From Brugia malayi (Eukaryota > Nematoda > Chromadorea > Rhabditida > Onchocercidae): a DNA stretch of 64,000 nucleotides. Shown here in pieces: positions 25,217 through 37,838 of the stretch. The notes beneath the pieces are model-generated. The model searched no databases and was not told the origin of the DNA. It worked only from the letters and a program-made list of their open reading frames with translations. Location: positions 17,604,721 to 17,668,720 of the forward strand of contig NW_025062479.1 in assembly GCF_000002995.4 (NCBI RefSeq), in the 5' to 3' direction. The translations under genes and the position numbers were made by a program. The first letter of the stretch is position 1. Every line of letters starts with the position of its first letter.

Positions 25217-28200
25217 ATGTCGGGCATGGAAGCGACATGTTCAAAGAAACTTTGGCAAATCGTTTCCGTGTTAAGATGCCGTAATTCGAGTATTACCCAT
25301 CTGCACGTATATGGAACAACTGCTGGTCCAAGAGATGAAGTGATGCAGAAAGTTATTGAAGAAGTAAAGGAGAATGATGAAGTTTGTTTTTTGCTTGGTA
25401 TTGCATAAAGCTTTTCATACAAGAGTTAAATTTGCAGCGGGAAGTTATAAATTAGATAAATTAGACTTGCGTGTAAATAATTTGTCTCGAATCTTAGTAT
25501 GTTATAGCGACGAAGCTTGGTAGGGAGAAAGGTACAGGTATAGGGAAAGTAAAAGAGTTGCCTCCCATTGAAGCGATATTATGCTGAAATCAGTGCAAAC
25601 AGAAACTGCTAAAAGTACTGTTGAGAATAGTTTAGTCGTATGTTAGCTGAGGCCTTGCATGATCGGTGAACTTGACTTTTAGCTACCAAGCTGTGTTAAC
25701 TTTTTCTACTTTATGCGATTAATTTAGGTTATGGTTCTGCGCGTGAACTGTTACGTGAATCACAGATCTCACAAGTTGTTTTGCCAAGGCCTATATAATT
25801 TGTTGCCACATTCAAAATCTGGAAAAAAGATTGAAAATCTGGAAAGTGTATTTGAGGAGTGTAAGGCGGAACTGCAATATGTGAAGTCGGTCGTTATGGT
25901 TATCGTTTTGAATAACTCCGAAATGTTGCTCAACTTTCCACCGAGCTTTTTGCAGGCACTCTTTTCCATTCCTAAAAAGGTACTGCATTTGTTCTTGGAT
26001 GTTGACCGAGGGGGTACTTTGTTCCAATGCTTTTGCTCGAAAATCAAAACTAAAAGGGGCGGGTTAGCGGTAGAAATCTCAAATTTCAGATTTGTGGAAG
26101 ACTTTTGGTTCGTTTAATCTGCATTTGCAGTCTATTCTCTGTTGTAAAATCTTAAAGCTATATTCCCTTATTTGTTACAGTTCAATACTCGCTTATTTAA
26201 TGCATTTTTACATATTAGTATGGTGGCACAGTTAAGTTGGTGTCGGTTGCTCGACTACCGTGGACAAGGTTTGAAATTACCGAACATATATCGTCACCCG
26301 TGCAATTTGCTTTTGAAGCGTTATCGAAAGGTGCCATTTAATTTGACCGATTCTTGAATATGATATTTTGGTGGTCTAACTTATGCTCTTATGCGAAAGT
26401 TTTTTTCAAAGAAAAACATTATAAATATTACGTCAAGTCCGGTAAAACCTGATCAAATGTCTTGATGATAGAAAGAAAATGATTTAACAATTTTTTGTTT
26501 TGAATTACCGGGAGTCGTATTTAAATGAATTTTATGAGTAAAATTCTGTAGATGTTATAATATGTATTCGTTGTTAAATTCCTCCGTTAAAGGTGAGGTT
26601 CAGGAGGCACTGTCAGCAAGGCTCAATTTTGACAACAATTTTGTTCGATGTATGCTAGATATGGTTTATTCTGTGTGTCGTGACCTGAACCAGTTGTCAT
26701 ACATTGTATGAATTAATTTCTTAAACTGATCATATTCCAAATTTTTGTTTTCATGAAGCTACGGTAATTTAATTTAAAAGTACTTTATAAGCAGAATTTA
26801 TAGCAGAACTAGCATGATCTCTTTTGTCTTTGCAATGTGTTCTTGACTTCTATTGGATTTTTTAGATCGAAAAACTGTGGGACACAGGAACGAGTGATGA
26901 GAATTGGGCAAATAGTGCAGCATCAAATAAACTGAAGACATGCTATACAGCTAGAGGACAAAATAGAACCGATGAGTTGTTCTATCGTAGCGAGAAAAGA
27001 CCTGTGGTACACTTACACCCTTCATTTTGCAACAGCGTATTTTGATGAAGGCATATAAAGAACCTATTCATATTTAATATTTCGTTGCAGGAAGATGCAC
27101 AAACATTTTGTCTGTCAACAAGTGCGAAGTATTTACTTATCGCAGCTTACTGTGCAAGTTATAATCCTCCTAATAGTGATCGTCGCTTTTTTACTAAGGT
27201 AATCATATGGTGAATCACGCTTAATTTTATATATTGTTGTATATTGCCCAGGGATTTGTGATACAATGAAAAAAGAAAGTGTAGTATCGATTATGTAAAA
27301 CAGCTTTGATAGGTAAATTTGGTGAGATTTACCGCATTGTTGTTAGTGACATCGATTACAATTTCGTGGAAATGCTATGATTTAAGCTGCTGTTTCATTC
27401 TCAGTAAATTTTTTTCATTCTCAGTAAATTTTAGTGTACATTTGACTGAATTTTTTTTTGTGTCCATAACATAGATAAAGTAGATCTTTTTATTTCCAGT
27501 ATTTTTGCTTGTCTAGTTCTTCTTTTTGTTAACCACAATTTTTTCAAGAGAATATTAGCAAAGATACCTGGTAACTTGCGTATTTGTTAACTAAAGTTTC
27601 TTGTTTGGCTTCTGGTAGTTGAATTTGCTGATCGTAAGCTATCCATGTATTAGTCTCTTTCCTATTACATTTTAGTTCTTGAGATCTATTTCCTGTGAAT
27701 GGAGCGACCATAATTTAAGCTGCTAATATTTGTTTCAAAAAATAAAACCTCCTGGGATGTCTCTCATTTAAGGAATTAGAGGCATTATCTTCCTACCTTT
27801 CGGTAAAAATCGCGTTGATAATTTGCAAAAAAGAAACAGCTCTAATTTTTTGTGAATGATTTGAACAAAAAAAGTGCAGAATCATGGGAAACAGAGACGT
27901 CGTGTACCGACAACAAAAGGATTGCGGAACAACTTAGAATCAGCTCATGAGACTGGTCCGAAACCGTTCCCGGTGCAAAGATTGCTTTTCATCTATCTTG
28001 CTATGCTTGAAAAGCATGACATGAGAAACCACTGCGCTGCTGATATCCATGCACAAGTTTGTTTAATAAACCACTAAAAGTCTATTTTTAAATACTCTTG
28101 TTATTATACAGTGATATGGTGTTTAAAAAAATAAACTGCATGTTATGATGAAATAGATTCATATTTTGCATTACAATTCTGCAGAGAGTATAAAATGTAG

Positions 28201-28562
28201 AACAGTTTTTTTAGGTTGCAGAGCTGTGTGCAATGGGTTTTTTGAACCGGGTTTCTGCTGATGGAAATCTTGATACTCCAAAGTATCGTTGCATTGCAAC
28301 TTTTGAATTTTCGGAGCAGTTGGCCAGGTTGGTTAATTTCATTTGTGTTTTCAAATTTATGTCGCCTTATTGAATATTTTCTTGAAGATAAGGCGTTCAT
28401 ATATTAAAGTGAAATAATTTAAAACGAATGAAAAGAAACCTGATACGCTTAATAAGCAGCTAATGCGGCGTATTTGCTGTAGGGTTTTCGGAAATCATTC
28501 GATTTCTTTTCAGGACAATGGGTATCGAAATTCGTGATTTTCTTATTGATTTCTCGTCATAA
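25217..28562 (+). CDS. ORC5: Origin recognition complex subunit 5
   Basis: ORC5 is part of the complex that binds replication origins and loads the MCM helicase in the nucleus. Nine exons give about 418 residues (human 435): 25217-25381, 25728-25979, 26181-26330, 26604-26705, 26866-27006, 27091-27198, 27880-28056, 28215-28327, 28514-28562. Strong matches: MVYSVCRDLNQL, LSTSAKYLLIAAYCASYNPP, the NHGK block, GPKPFPVQRLL, and a C-terminal winged-helix part with DTPKYRCIATFEF and IEIRDFLIDF. The ATP site is decayed: at residues 33-40 the P-loop reads GTTAGPRD, without the Lys-Thr/Ser pair, and the Walker B position at 115-120 reads VLNNSE, with Asn for Asp. ATP binding by this subunit is therefore doubtful. 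AATAAA at 28633-28638 lies about 70 nt after the stop. The start is the first ATG of the exon and fits the family length. Confidence 0.93.
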
Positions 28563-31500
28563 GAACCGCATTGCAAGTCTTGGCTTTTTTCTTGTTTCTT
28601 GTAATAACTTTTCATAATCTTATATTCATTTGAATAAATATTTCAAATGCATTTTCAGGCGTATTGTATCCCATGCTTAGAGCTCGTCTGACGATTTGTT
28701 CAATTGGTTCATTACGATATTATTCCACATAGAAACAAGACTTAATTTTAATTTAGAATTCAAAGTAGCAAAAATAGCTTGCACAAACAGTAATGCTTTT
28801 ATTCATTGTTATTGTCTTTCACGTCATGTGCTCTGCGCTCTAAGTCATTTACATTCTTTGTATATGATATAAAAATTGCGATAAAATTTAAATGATATTG
28901 GATTAAAGAAGAACACAGCCGATACGCTGCATGATTTGATGTACTGTAGCAAAAATTTCCGAGTAATACGAGGAGCAATAGCTCTATGCAGTTCGTATTG
29001 TACAGTAATTCACTAGATTTTCTTTGAAGGAACTACATACTCTCATGTTATAAATTGAACTAAAGTGAAAAGGACGATTCTCCCTTATGTAGCACATTAC
29101 AACGAATTAGTTTGCGATCGTTTTGAATTTGCTTTAGGAACATTCCTAACAGTTTGTAGTCTTTTTCTGTTGATAAGTGTTGTTGGCTTTTGAGTTGAGA
29201 AGCATAATGCTGCTTGGGGGAGGTGTTTTGAGTTGAGCACATAGGGAGTTAATAATAAAGTTCTACACGAGCAAAGGGTATGGTTTAAAGGTGTCGGTGG
29301 AGTGTTTCGAAGTTAAGATTGTATACGAACTTGATTGAAATAATATGGAAGATGTAGGCGTCACAAATTAAAATAATTATTTATGGATGATACAAAAGAT
29401 TGCAACTTTACTACTTAATATGGTGGCTCATGTTGTCACTTGGTATATTGGGTGCGAGGATTTTTCCTAATGTTCTTGATTTTTGACTATCTTACGACAA
29501 GACAAAGTAGTTTCGAATTGAGATTTCGTACTGTATTGAAAGGAACATTATTTAGCGAAAACTCTAAATCTCTCATGTTTACAAGTTTTATTTTTATTTT
29601 TGTAAGTCTATCCATTTTTTCAATTTAAATCATTCTGATCTCAAATTGGTTATTCCTGCTTGCTATAAAAATTTAGTGATTTATTTTAGTATTTCTTGTG
29701 GATTTCACATATCAGTTGATTTAAAGTTTCGAAACTTATTTTAAGAATTATCCAATCGGTTTCTGAGTTAGATCTAAAATGGTCATTTGCAATAAAGCAT
29801 TCTTCCTTTAGCAAGCAAGGATGGATGCCATTTTCAATATCATCAATATCTACTCCCATACATGAACATGGAAAATTGCAAATTGCAATTTTCTTTCAGA
29901 CAAATTGGAATTACCGAGGAAATAAGCTAGTTTTTATTACAAATATTTGAATTCTGCATTAAATTCTAATAGCGGAACATTGTCTACTATATTGGTAAAG
30001 CGCAATCAACCTGCTGATCGCTTGACTTTTTTATCCATCGACCACTTTAGTAGATATACTTTATTAGAATTTAAAATTACCTGTATAAGAATCATTAGAA
30101 TAGGAAAGCAAGAATATATGACATTAAGAGGAACTAAATTAGTACATTTATGAGTAAATATAAGCGACAATAAAACTAGTACAATTTTAATTAGATTACC
30201 GAAATGACGAAAATGAATTGGAGACATGTTATTGGCAGCTATAGCAATATTAAAATGATAGCAACTTACAGTTTTGTTGTTTTAATTACTATTAGCGTTA
30301 CAGTTCTATCGACATTCCACAGTAGTATAATTTCCCAATATATAACTCTAAGTTTTCAAACTCGAAAAAAGTTCCTATTTTGAGCAATACTTAGTAAAAC
30401 TTAATTCAACCGAGAAGAAAAACAAAAATAGAGCTGGTAGCATTATCAGTACCAATCTTTTATTGTCCAGTTCTTATGAGACAGATATGGGAAACTTTTA
30501 ACCGTATTCATATAACTATGGGACCTAAAGTATCGTTAGCTGCAATGATAACATTCTAAATGTTTGCATTTCTTGCCTATCTCTTTATCATCTAAAATTA
30601 CTAACTCAGTGAGTTTATTTTCGGCAATCTACAAAACCCAAAATATAGAAGACAAGATAAAATAACCATTTTTACAAAGGCACTAGTCACTGGATACCTT
30701 GAAGCATTGATTCCTCTTGTTTTCATTTGTAGTGAGTGACTTCTACTGCGGTAACTGTTTCTAAAGGTTTTCTTTCCCATATTGTAGTTTTGCATCATAT
30801 GATAAAACTAGCTTTTTACTTTGTCATCTGAATTCGTTTGTTCCTAGGATTATTGAAACTCTTAGTGCATATGTCGTTGTGGGCTATATATATCTTAATG
30901 ACGATTTCATGCCTCTAGATACCAGGTGTCCAGAAAGTCGTTGACATAGCACTTTGCTGAACGGTAGCACTGCCAATCTCAATAAGTCGGTAACTTTGTG
31001 AGAACTTACTTATGCATGAGTTGATTAGCTATAAAGCTAAAGTTTTGGAATGTTATGAAAGTGGAACGAGTCACACAATCCTTTCATTACGATAACTGTG
31101 TTCGGGAAAATGTTTGGGAATAGCACTGATGTTGGTGAGCTTTGCCTTCAATAAAATTTTTTTTAGGGTTCGTCTACTCGGAGTATAATAGTCCTTTAGG
31201 GGAACAGAAATAAGTAGTAGTCTTAAATATTCCATTTGGATTCAAAACCATGTATACATCGGCAGAGACTCTGCACATCGAACATTCAGTTTGGAAGGAT
31301 ACAAGTTTGATAGTAATTCTTTATAGAGAGCAGTTAAGTTTGTTATTAGTTCTGACGAGTGACTAATATTGAATTATTCAAATTACTTCGAAATTTCTTA
31401 ACAGCAAAAAAGGCTTGGTAGAGGTTTTGTAGAAAGTTTTTGTCGATGAACACTTATTACAATTGATCCTTACGTCCTTTTCATCAGCATAATTACGACT

Positions 31501-34178
31501 CTGCGAAAATCTTTTACCAGTGATTTTTAGATAGTTCAAACAAACGGAGAAGTATAGGGGAAATAGATTATGCCTTAGTAGGATGAGAAGTATGGAGAAA
31601 AAAGATAATCTATTTCTAATCTTTTTTTGATTATTAAAATCCTATTTGTTTACAACTTCAAAAATATTAGAAGAATGCTAAGTTTAAAATAACTTATTAC
31701 ATACTAGCAGTTTGTAACCAATTTTTGGAATGGTATAAGATCCGATGAACCGAATCATGTTTAGCAGTAGAAAATCACTGATCCAATGCCTAATAAGGAC
31801 CTTTCCTAATGTGCTTCAAATATTTCTCGCTTTAGTCATTCCACACCTTTATTATAGAGTATAAGGACACCTTTGTCACCAACCTATAAAAAATTCCAAA
31901 ACAGCCTGTTATGCAGGAAGGTAGTATCAGCTAAAAAGAGTTAAGCACTCTGACACTGTTTTCCTAACATTTAGTAAAGAGATGTAATCGCTGTCCAGGA
32001 TGACAACAGAAAAATCGGACTCATTTAATTCATCGAGATTGAATGATAGCTTCGATTCTAATTATTGTTTGCAGTTGTGATTTTAGTCAACGTAATTGAG
32101 GAGAATTACTCAATAGAAAAACTTATAATTTTAGGTTAAACTTCATCAGTTTTGTTTTTCAACCAAGAAGTAATTATTATAGTGAAGTAATTAAGAACAT
32201 ATGAACTACCTGTTAGAAGGAATTTCATTTCTTCCTCTTCTCTTTCCTATACTGAAAATATATTGAATGCATTAATTGAATTTCTTTCCATATAAAATTT
32301 AATTAACAACAAGGATATGAATTTTCCTGATCTAATGTTATGAACTTAACCGCATATCCAATGTTTTTGAGGCTTCAATCTGTTTCATTTTACAAAGTTA
32401 AGTAATATCTGAGGGTTGATCACTATAAATGAAAAGTAAAAAACCTGACATAGATCTAATCAAGTTCTTCACCTTATGTTAACGCAAATTTTCAAAAAAA
32501 AATTGAGCCTTTCTTTCCTTTATAATTATGCCATTACCCTTTCATTTACGAATTATTTAGAGTTTTTTCTGTAAGAAAATTTGAAAATACAGCAAATTAA
32601 AATTCAACGAAGCTTTATAAATAATTAACGACATCATAACAAGCTGTACGAATCACTGTTAGTTATTTATAAGCTGATAACGAAAACTTGAATTTTTGAT
32701 GTGCAAATCATTTGATCCACTGCTTTTTTCATATTCGTTAAATGAAACAATTACTTTCAATATTTATATTTATAGTACGGCAACTCCATCAGTTTGGCGA
32801 TCCTAACATTATATAAATGTTTCCTATAAAAACTTTTTCCTCTAATGAGGAAATTAAACGATTCTGTACATGAATCTTGCATTTCTTCATTTAAATGTTA
32901 AATTATTTCGATTTAGTTGTAATCCGAATAAAATGAACAACAGTGAGCAAAGGTAATTGGAACTTTGTTATCGCAAATAGAGCTTTGGAGATAATTGTTT
33001 CTATCCATGTTTGTGGGACAGTTATTTATAGGAATTTGATTTGAAGCCAAACTCACTTCACATCATCTATTTGAAGCCTTAAAAAATAAATTTGATTCTA
33101 AACATAACATTGCAGTGGTATGCCCGAGGATTTACTCAATAATTTTCTGCTCGTCTTTATCTGCGTTACAACAAATATTATGTTTAAGCTTCATCTGTTA
33201 TATCTTAATTCCTAAAACATATTTATCGACTTTATCAACCAATGAATTTAGATTTCCAGAATGATTGGCTGATTAATTAGCGATAAAGCATTGAAAACTT
33301 ATGCATGTCAAAAATATTATAAATTAGAAACGAAAATGGGTAGCCATTTTTTGGGACTCCTTCCCAAATTTTACTTTTATTTTCCGTGAACCACTTTATA
33401 ATTAAAATGATCGGATAACGAAGTCTTTCAAAGATCGCTTATATATTTATCTGCTTCACAGCTATGTATTCAATTGTGATTACTATTTTTCCATTGAAAT
33501 TATGTTGCAATTAGAATATTTATTTGCCAATTACTATAAAATAGATGAGACATGTGATAGACTATCTTCATTTTCCAAAAGACTCAAAAAGTTGAAAAGG
33601 AATTCTGCAACTAGTTCGATGGTAAGTTTCAAACATTAAATCTGAAGTAATGATAATTTTGATTACTACAAGGTATAATGAAAGATAAGAGACTAAATAG
33701 TATTTATTAATTAAGGCAATTTTTTATTTTAATTTGTTTAAATCTGACAAATTGTTCATCTTCTCCCAGAAATTAGTTAATGAGTGATATGCTATCATTT
33801 CACCGAAAACAAGTACAAGCGACAAATTGATTGAGACACAGTGTTTAATATATTTTTGCTTGCTCTTCCTATCATCACGGCAAATGTAGAAAAAAAAAAG
33901 CTTTTTTGAGTATAAAAAGCGATCAGAAATGATCAAAATTAAGGGAAAAAAAACTGATGCAGACCAAACTGTCCCATTTACAACGCATTCTCAAATGATT
34001 TTCAATAAATATTAGACTTCTACAAAAATGCATTGAAGTATATTTCGACAATATAATAAATCATTATAGTAGTTTTTATTAGCTTCATGCTTTCAGACAG
34101 GAATATCCACTTACTGTCTTCGATGCAAGTTCCGGAAAACTAATCTTTGCCCAACCATATTTATTTTAGATTATTAAT
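28563..34178. other. Gene-poor region, 5.6 kb
   Basis: AT-rich DNA without an exon I can support on either strand. AATAAA at 28633-28638 belongs to ORC5. A possible mariner-like terminus begins near 30926 (listed separately). A hydrophobic minus-strand frame at 30006-30227 has no recognisable match and no splice context. Confidence 0.5.
30926..31140. mobile_element. Possible decayed mariner-like element end
   Basis: The sequence beginning CCAGGTGTCCAGAAAGTCG after a TA dinucleotide resembles the outer end of mariner inverted repeats. About 85 bp further in, a 28-codon frame from an ATG (KAKVLECYESGTSHTI) has the flavour of a transposase helix-turn-helix start. No matching right-hand inverted repeat and no catalytic core were found. 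It is a weak call. Confidence 0.2.
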
Positions 34179-35341
34179 ATGTCAAGAGAAGTAGTATGCA
34201 TCTCGTACCATTTTACAATATGCTTCGCTTTGCTAATCCTTCTACAGTCCACCATTGCCATTCCAATCTTCTATTCCAGGAAATTGACACTACGGCGTAA
34301 GCTTTATCTTTTTAAAACCGAACCTGAAAATCATTTGATCACCATCAATTTCTTTCAGATAAACTTTATTTTTCTTCCGAAATTTTTTTATATATTATCG
34401 AATCTAGCAAACATTTGAATAACTGTCTTTGCTCCTTGTTCCGTTGCTTAACGACATTTCTATAAAATTCCGCATTAATAGAATTGTTGGCAAATAAATG
34501 GTCAAACTCAGCCGCCATTTTATCTTCAATAATTTATCTACTGACTTTTCAAGAAGACACTGGTCTCATTATTCTACTAATCTTGTCGTTATCGTTTTTA
34601 AAAAAGTTGTACTATTTTGAAAGAAGAAGATTAGTCAAGAAAAGTTTCATCTGTTATGATTTTGAAGTGAATTTGTATATAATTTCTATGCATGTTCTTG
34701 GAATGATCGTTGACAAGTTAACAATATTTAATTTTTTCAGCGGATGAGTTTTTGTTAACTTATATACCCCAAGAAGGTCTACTATCTCGAGGTGAGTATG
34801 GTAAGCAGTTTTGAAGTTGAAAGTTTACTCTTTAAAATCAATTCAGATTTCAAAAAATTAGACTAATTTAAAATTCTCAAATAAACTAATGAAATGTTAA
34901 AATGGTCTGTCTCACTGGTTAACTCCTATCATTCTCATTTTAGGTGTTATTCAGGAATCCACTGACCACGTTCGCACTGATATTGATCATGTCTATCAAT
35001 ATGCCATTGATTTATTTAATTATATATATATATGTTTAGAAATAAATGTGGTAAAAAATTTTGTAGTGTGAGGTAGTAATCAAAATTAAACTAGTTGAAA
35101 GCAGAAAATTGAAATCATAAACTCATCGAGTTCAGAATGCAGAATAAATCAATCTCAGAACTATCTCATTTAAACATAAATCAAATTTGCAGAGAGTTGG
35201 TCCGATGTTTTCGAAAATACTCATAATGATCATATTCCATATTTACCATTCCGACGACTTACACGGAATACTGGTTCAGGAGATGAAGCACGCTATCAGA
35301 TCCGTCATGTGGGTGACTTACCAATGTTTCGATTTGGATAG
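34179..35341 (+). CDS. Candidate RFamide neuropeptide precursor
   Basis: Four exons, 34179-34296, 34741-34791, 34944-34990 and 35195-35341, join in phase to a 120-residue protein. Residues 1-28 are a good signal peptide (hydrophobic FALLILLQSTIAI core). The protein ends exactly in HVGDLPMFRFG followed by the stop. A terminal Gly after Arg-Phe is the usual donor for C-terminal amidation, so the predicted product is a single peptide ending in MFRF-amide. Arg precedes the peptide (YQIR), and a dibasic RR lies upstream at PFRRLTR, as expected for prohormone cleavage. One C-terminal peptide copy resembles the layout of insect myosuppressin precursors more than multi-copy flp genes; this is only an architectural comparison. 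I cannot match it to a named nematode flp or nlp gene. The acceptor before 35195 (AGAG) and the donor at 34991 are the weakest sites. Confidence 0.62.
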
Positions 35342-35452
35342 TCCGATATCTCTCATTTCTTTATGCCTATTTCGTATATATGGCTAATGAAACATTGAAT
35401 TTGGTTATATTAAAGGCTGTTGAATTTTATGTGCTTAGAATCACATCTTTTC

Positions 35453-35510
35453 TTTAGGTATTATTTAGAATTCACTGACCACGTTTACACTAATACTGAC
35501 CGCATTTATT
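35453..35510 (+). pseudogene. Decayed duplicate of neuropeptide exon 3
   Basis: This segment repeats the acceptor and all of exon 3 of the preceding gene (34939-34990): both read TTTAGGT, then TTATT, and share CACTGACCACGTT and CACTNATA/CTGA. The copy has a one-base deletion, several transitions and an in-frame TAG early in the exon phase, so it cannot substitute for exon 3. It lies about 110 bp after the gene's stop. Confidence 0.7.
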
Positions 35511-36734
35511 AGCTTGAATGGATCTTAACACTCAGGAACTTTAATTATATTTGCAATTCTCAAGCATTAGCTTTAATTTAAGTGGTAATCACTCAAGAGT
35601 GAAGTCATTAGATTTCTGAAGGTATGTAATAAAAAATAATTGTGAAAAATTTCAAATTTTCTGCCTTTCTGCTTTCCGGAAATGATTTTCGTTTCTGAAG
35701 ATCAATTAAGAGTTTTTGGTTATAAAGCCTCACCCACAAAATAAATGTTAAATAATACGGGACTATGAATGTAATTCATTTCATTACATTCTCGGACTTA
35801 TTCATGAAGATATCGAAAGTTCACATTTCCATTTCAACTTTTTTTTTGGTTTCAAACATATAATAAAAAAAAAGTACATCACGGTTCGTTACCATTGATT
35901 CTCTACAAATACCATTGATTCGTTTATCTCCACGTAAATCGTTTTAAGCTAATTAGCATTCATTCATTAAAATGGCTACTGAGAAATAAAATATTATAAT
36001 ACCATTCTGTAATAACAATATTCAATTTTGGTCCAATTCATAAATTATTGCAATATACTGCATGGCATGTGAACAAATAAATAGCGTGCTTCTCCAAAAA
36101 AAACTTTTAAGTCCTTACTAAAAATTGAAATTTTCGACAATATATCAATGATTAATTTGTTAACCACATAATCTTATTTAGATAATTTCATCGTGGCAGA
36201 AGCGCTAAGGAAATGATAACTAGACAATGACTAATTAGGCAGAGCTATATCATAAATCATAAGTGGTTGACGTTGGCTGCAATTTTTACTTGTATGCTCG
36301 TGACGAAAAAATAAGGCATAAAATGTGAATAGTTTTATTAATCTAAATTGTTGCCTAGAACTTTCATGATATCATTTTTGTATCACTCACTTATCCTATC
36401 ACCATTTTATTAAAAAAGTTTACTGATAATTTTTTCCTTATAAATTACATGCTTGACAAAGGGTTTTTACTGTGAAGTTATTCGGAGAGATGGAAAGACC
36501 ATAGATAAAAAAAGATAAAACAAATAATATGCTTTGACTACAACTTCATAGACATATTTCAACAGATATCACTAATTTTCTTCTTTCGGCATGTTAGACT
36601 TCAGAAATTTCTAGCAACTTTGAAATTAAGATTCAATGAGCAATCAATCAAGTATACAATATAGGTTTGTGAGCACAAAATACAAAAATGTTGTCATTAA
36701 TTCACTCCTTTTAAACTTCAATATGATTGATAGG

Positions 36735-36860
36735 AAGTTCTACTGTGGACAACTGCCCGTCGCCGCTCCAATCCATTGGATTGTCACATTCGAACCCAGT
36801 TCGCCCATTGTCTATTTTCACCTCAAGCTACCCGGTTTTCAAATGTCAATAAATTAATGG
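36735..36860. other. GC-richer island, possible repeat remnant
   Basis: About 125 bp with clearly higher GC content than the surrounding several kilobases. One plus frame stays open (QLPVAAPIHWIVTFEPSS), and the tract ends in AATAAATTAATGG. There is no splice context. It could be part of a dispersed repeat or of an old transposon end. I cannot name it. Confidence 0.3.
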
Positions 36861-37790
36861 TCAAATTTCAAATTAATTTATTCTTTTCTTCAAACCTATT
36901 CATTCGTAAAGCTGTTTATGCATTGTGGTTAGCTATAATAAATTCAAATTTGAATTGCGTTCGTCCATTATTTATAACTTTTTATTTATTTATACGTTTG
37001 ACAACAAATTGTTAAAATTGGATTATGAATGGCATCCTGCTAGTCATTTTTATTACAATGACATCTTTTCCATTGTCATTGGAATGAAAAATAATAAATG
37101 ATATCGTTATGTTAACTTGTTTTAAAACGAACAGTGATATAATTTCATAGATTTTCAATATTTTTATCTTGGAGAAATATTATCTTTTGTTGTGAACTAT
37201 CCATTCTAATTCGAAACGTCAACAAAAAACTGTGTCTTGTAGTAGCTGCAGTAGCTGTCTACATAAAATATATAATCAAGATACTAATATCCTCTGTTGT
37301 GCAACACTGATTACTAAGTATTACGTCATTTAGGAAGGAAAACATTAGCAAATTTGTATTGTCTGCAAAATTATTTCCACTTTTAATTTAAGAAAGAGGA
37401 ATCTAATTGAAAATGAAGGGAATTGGTGCATCATCGTCACTATTGCTACAAAATATTCGATAGATTACTTACTCTGCAGAGGAAATGCACTTACTTTTTA
37501 AATATGCCACTTCAATTCAGTGTGTTATCAAATAAGAAGTTTCCTGATGCGGTACCGTAGGTTGATTCTAAATCGAACGACTGGCCGTATCTCTAAAATA
37601 TGGTCGTTGAAGTTATTGGTCATTTTTGTTATTTTGTGAAAGGCCTTTATCAGTTCAACATAATTGAAGTGAAATTAATTGTTTAGTTGATTAATTGGTA
37701 AGTATCACAACGTATAATATACATATGATATGGACTTTAATCATTCGAAAATCTGCTTTTTAGTACATTTTTTGCTTTGTTACACAGATG

Positions 37791-37838
37791 TGAGTATTTC
37801 AATTTAGGAATATAAATATTCCTAAATTGAAATACTCA
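37791..37838. repeat. Near-perfect 48-nt palindrome
   Basis: Arms of 22 bases (37791-37812 and 37817-37838) are exact reverse complements, separated by TAAA; the T and last A can also pair, leaving a 2-nt loop. The outer sequence is TGAGTATTTC and its complement. It could be the remains of a miniature inverted-repeat element or a cruciform-prone site. The tiny loop argues against a normal microRNA precursor. Confidence 0.9.

Noticed and set aside
30006..30227. Hydrophobic minus-strand frame of 73 residues, considered as an endosymbiont-derived transporter fragment
   Set aside because: Neighbouring frames do not extend the similarity, and no motif could be named. AT-rich DNA often gives hydrophobic frames by chance.
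36770..36800. Possible tRNA, because GGTTCGAAT occurs on the minus strand
   Set aside because: No A box, anticodon stem or acceptor stem could be paired around it.
37791..37838. microRNA precursor
   Set aside because: The loop is only 2-4 nt and the stem is perfectly paired, unlike typical precursors.
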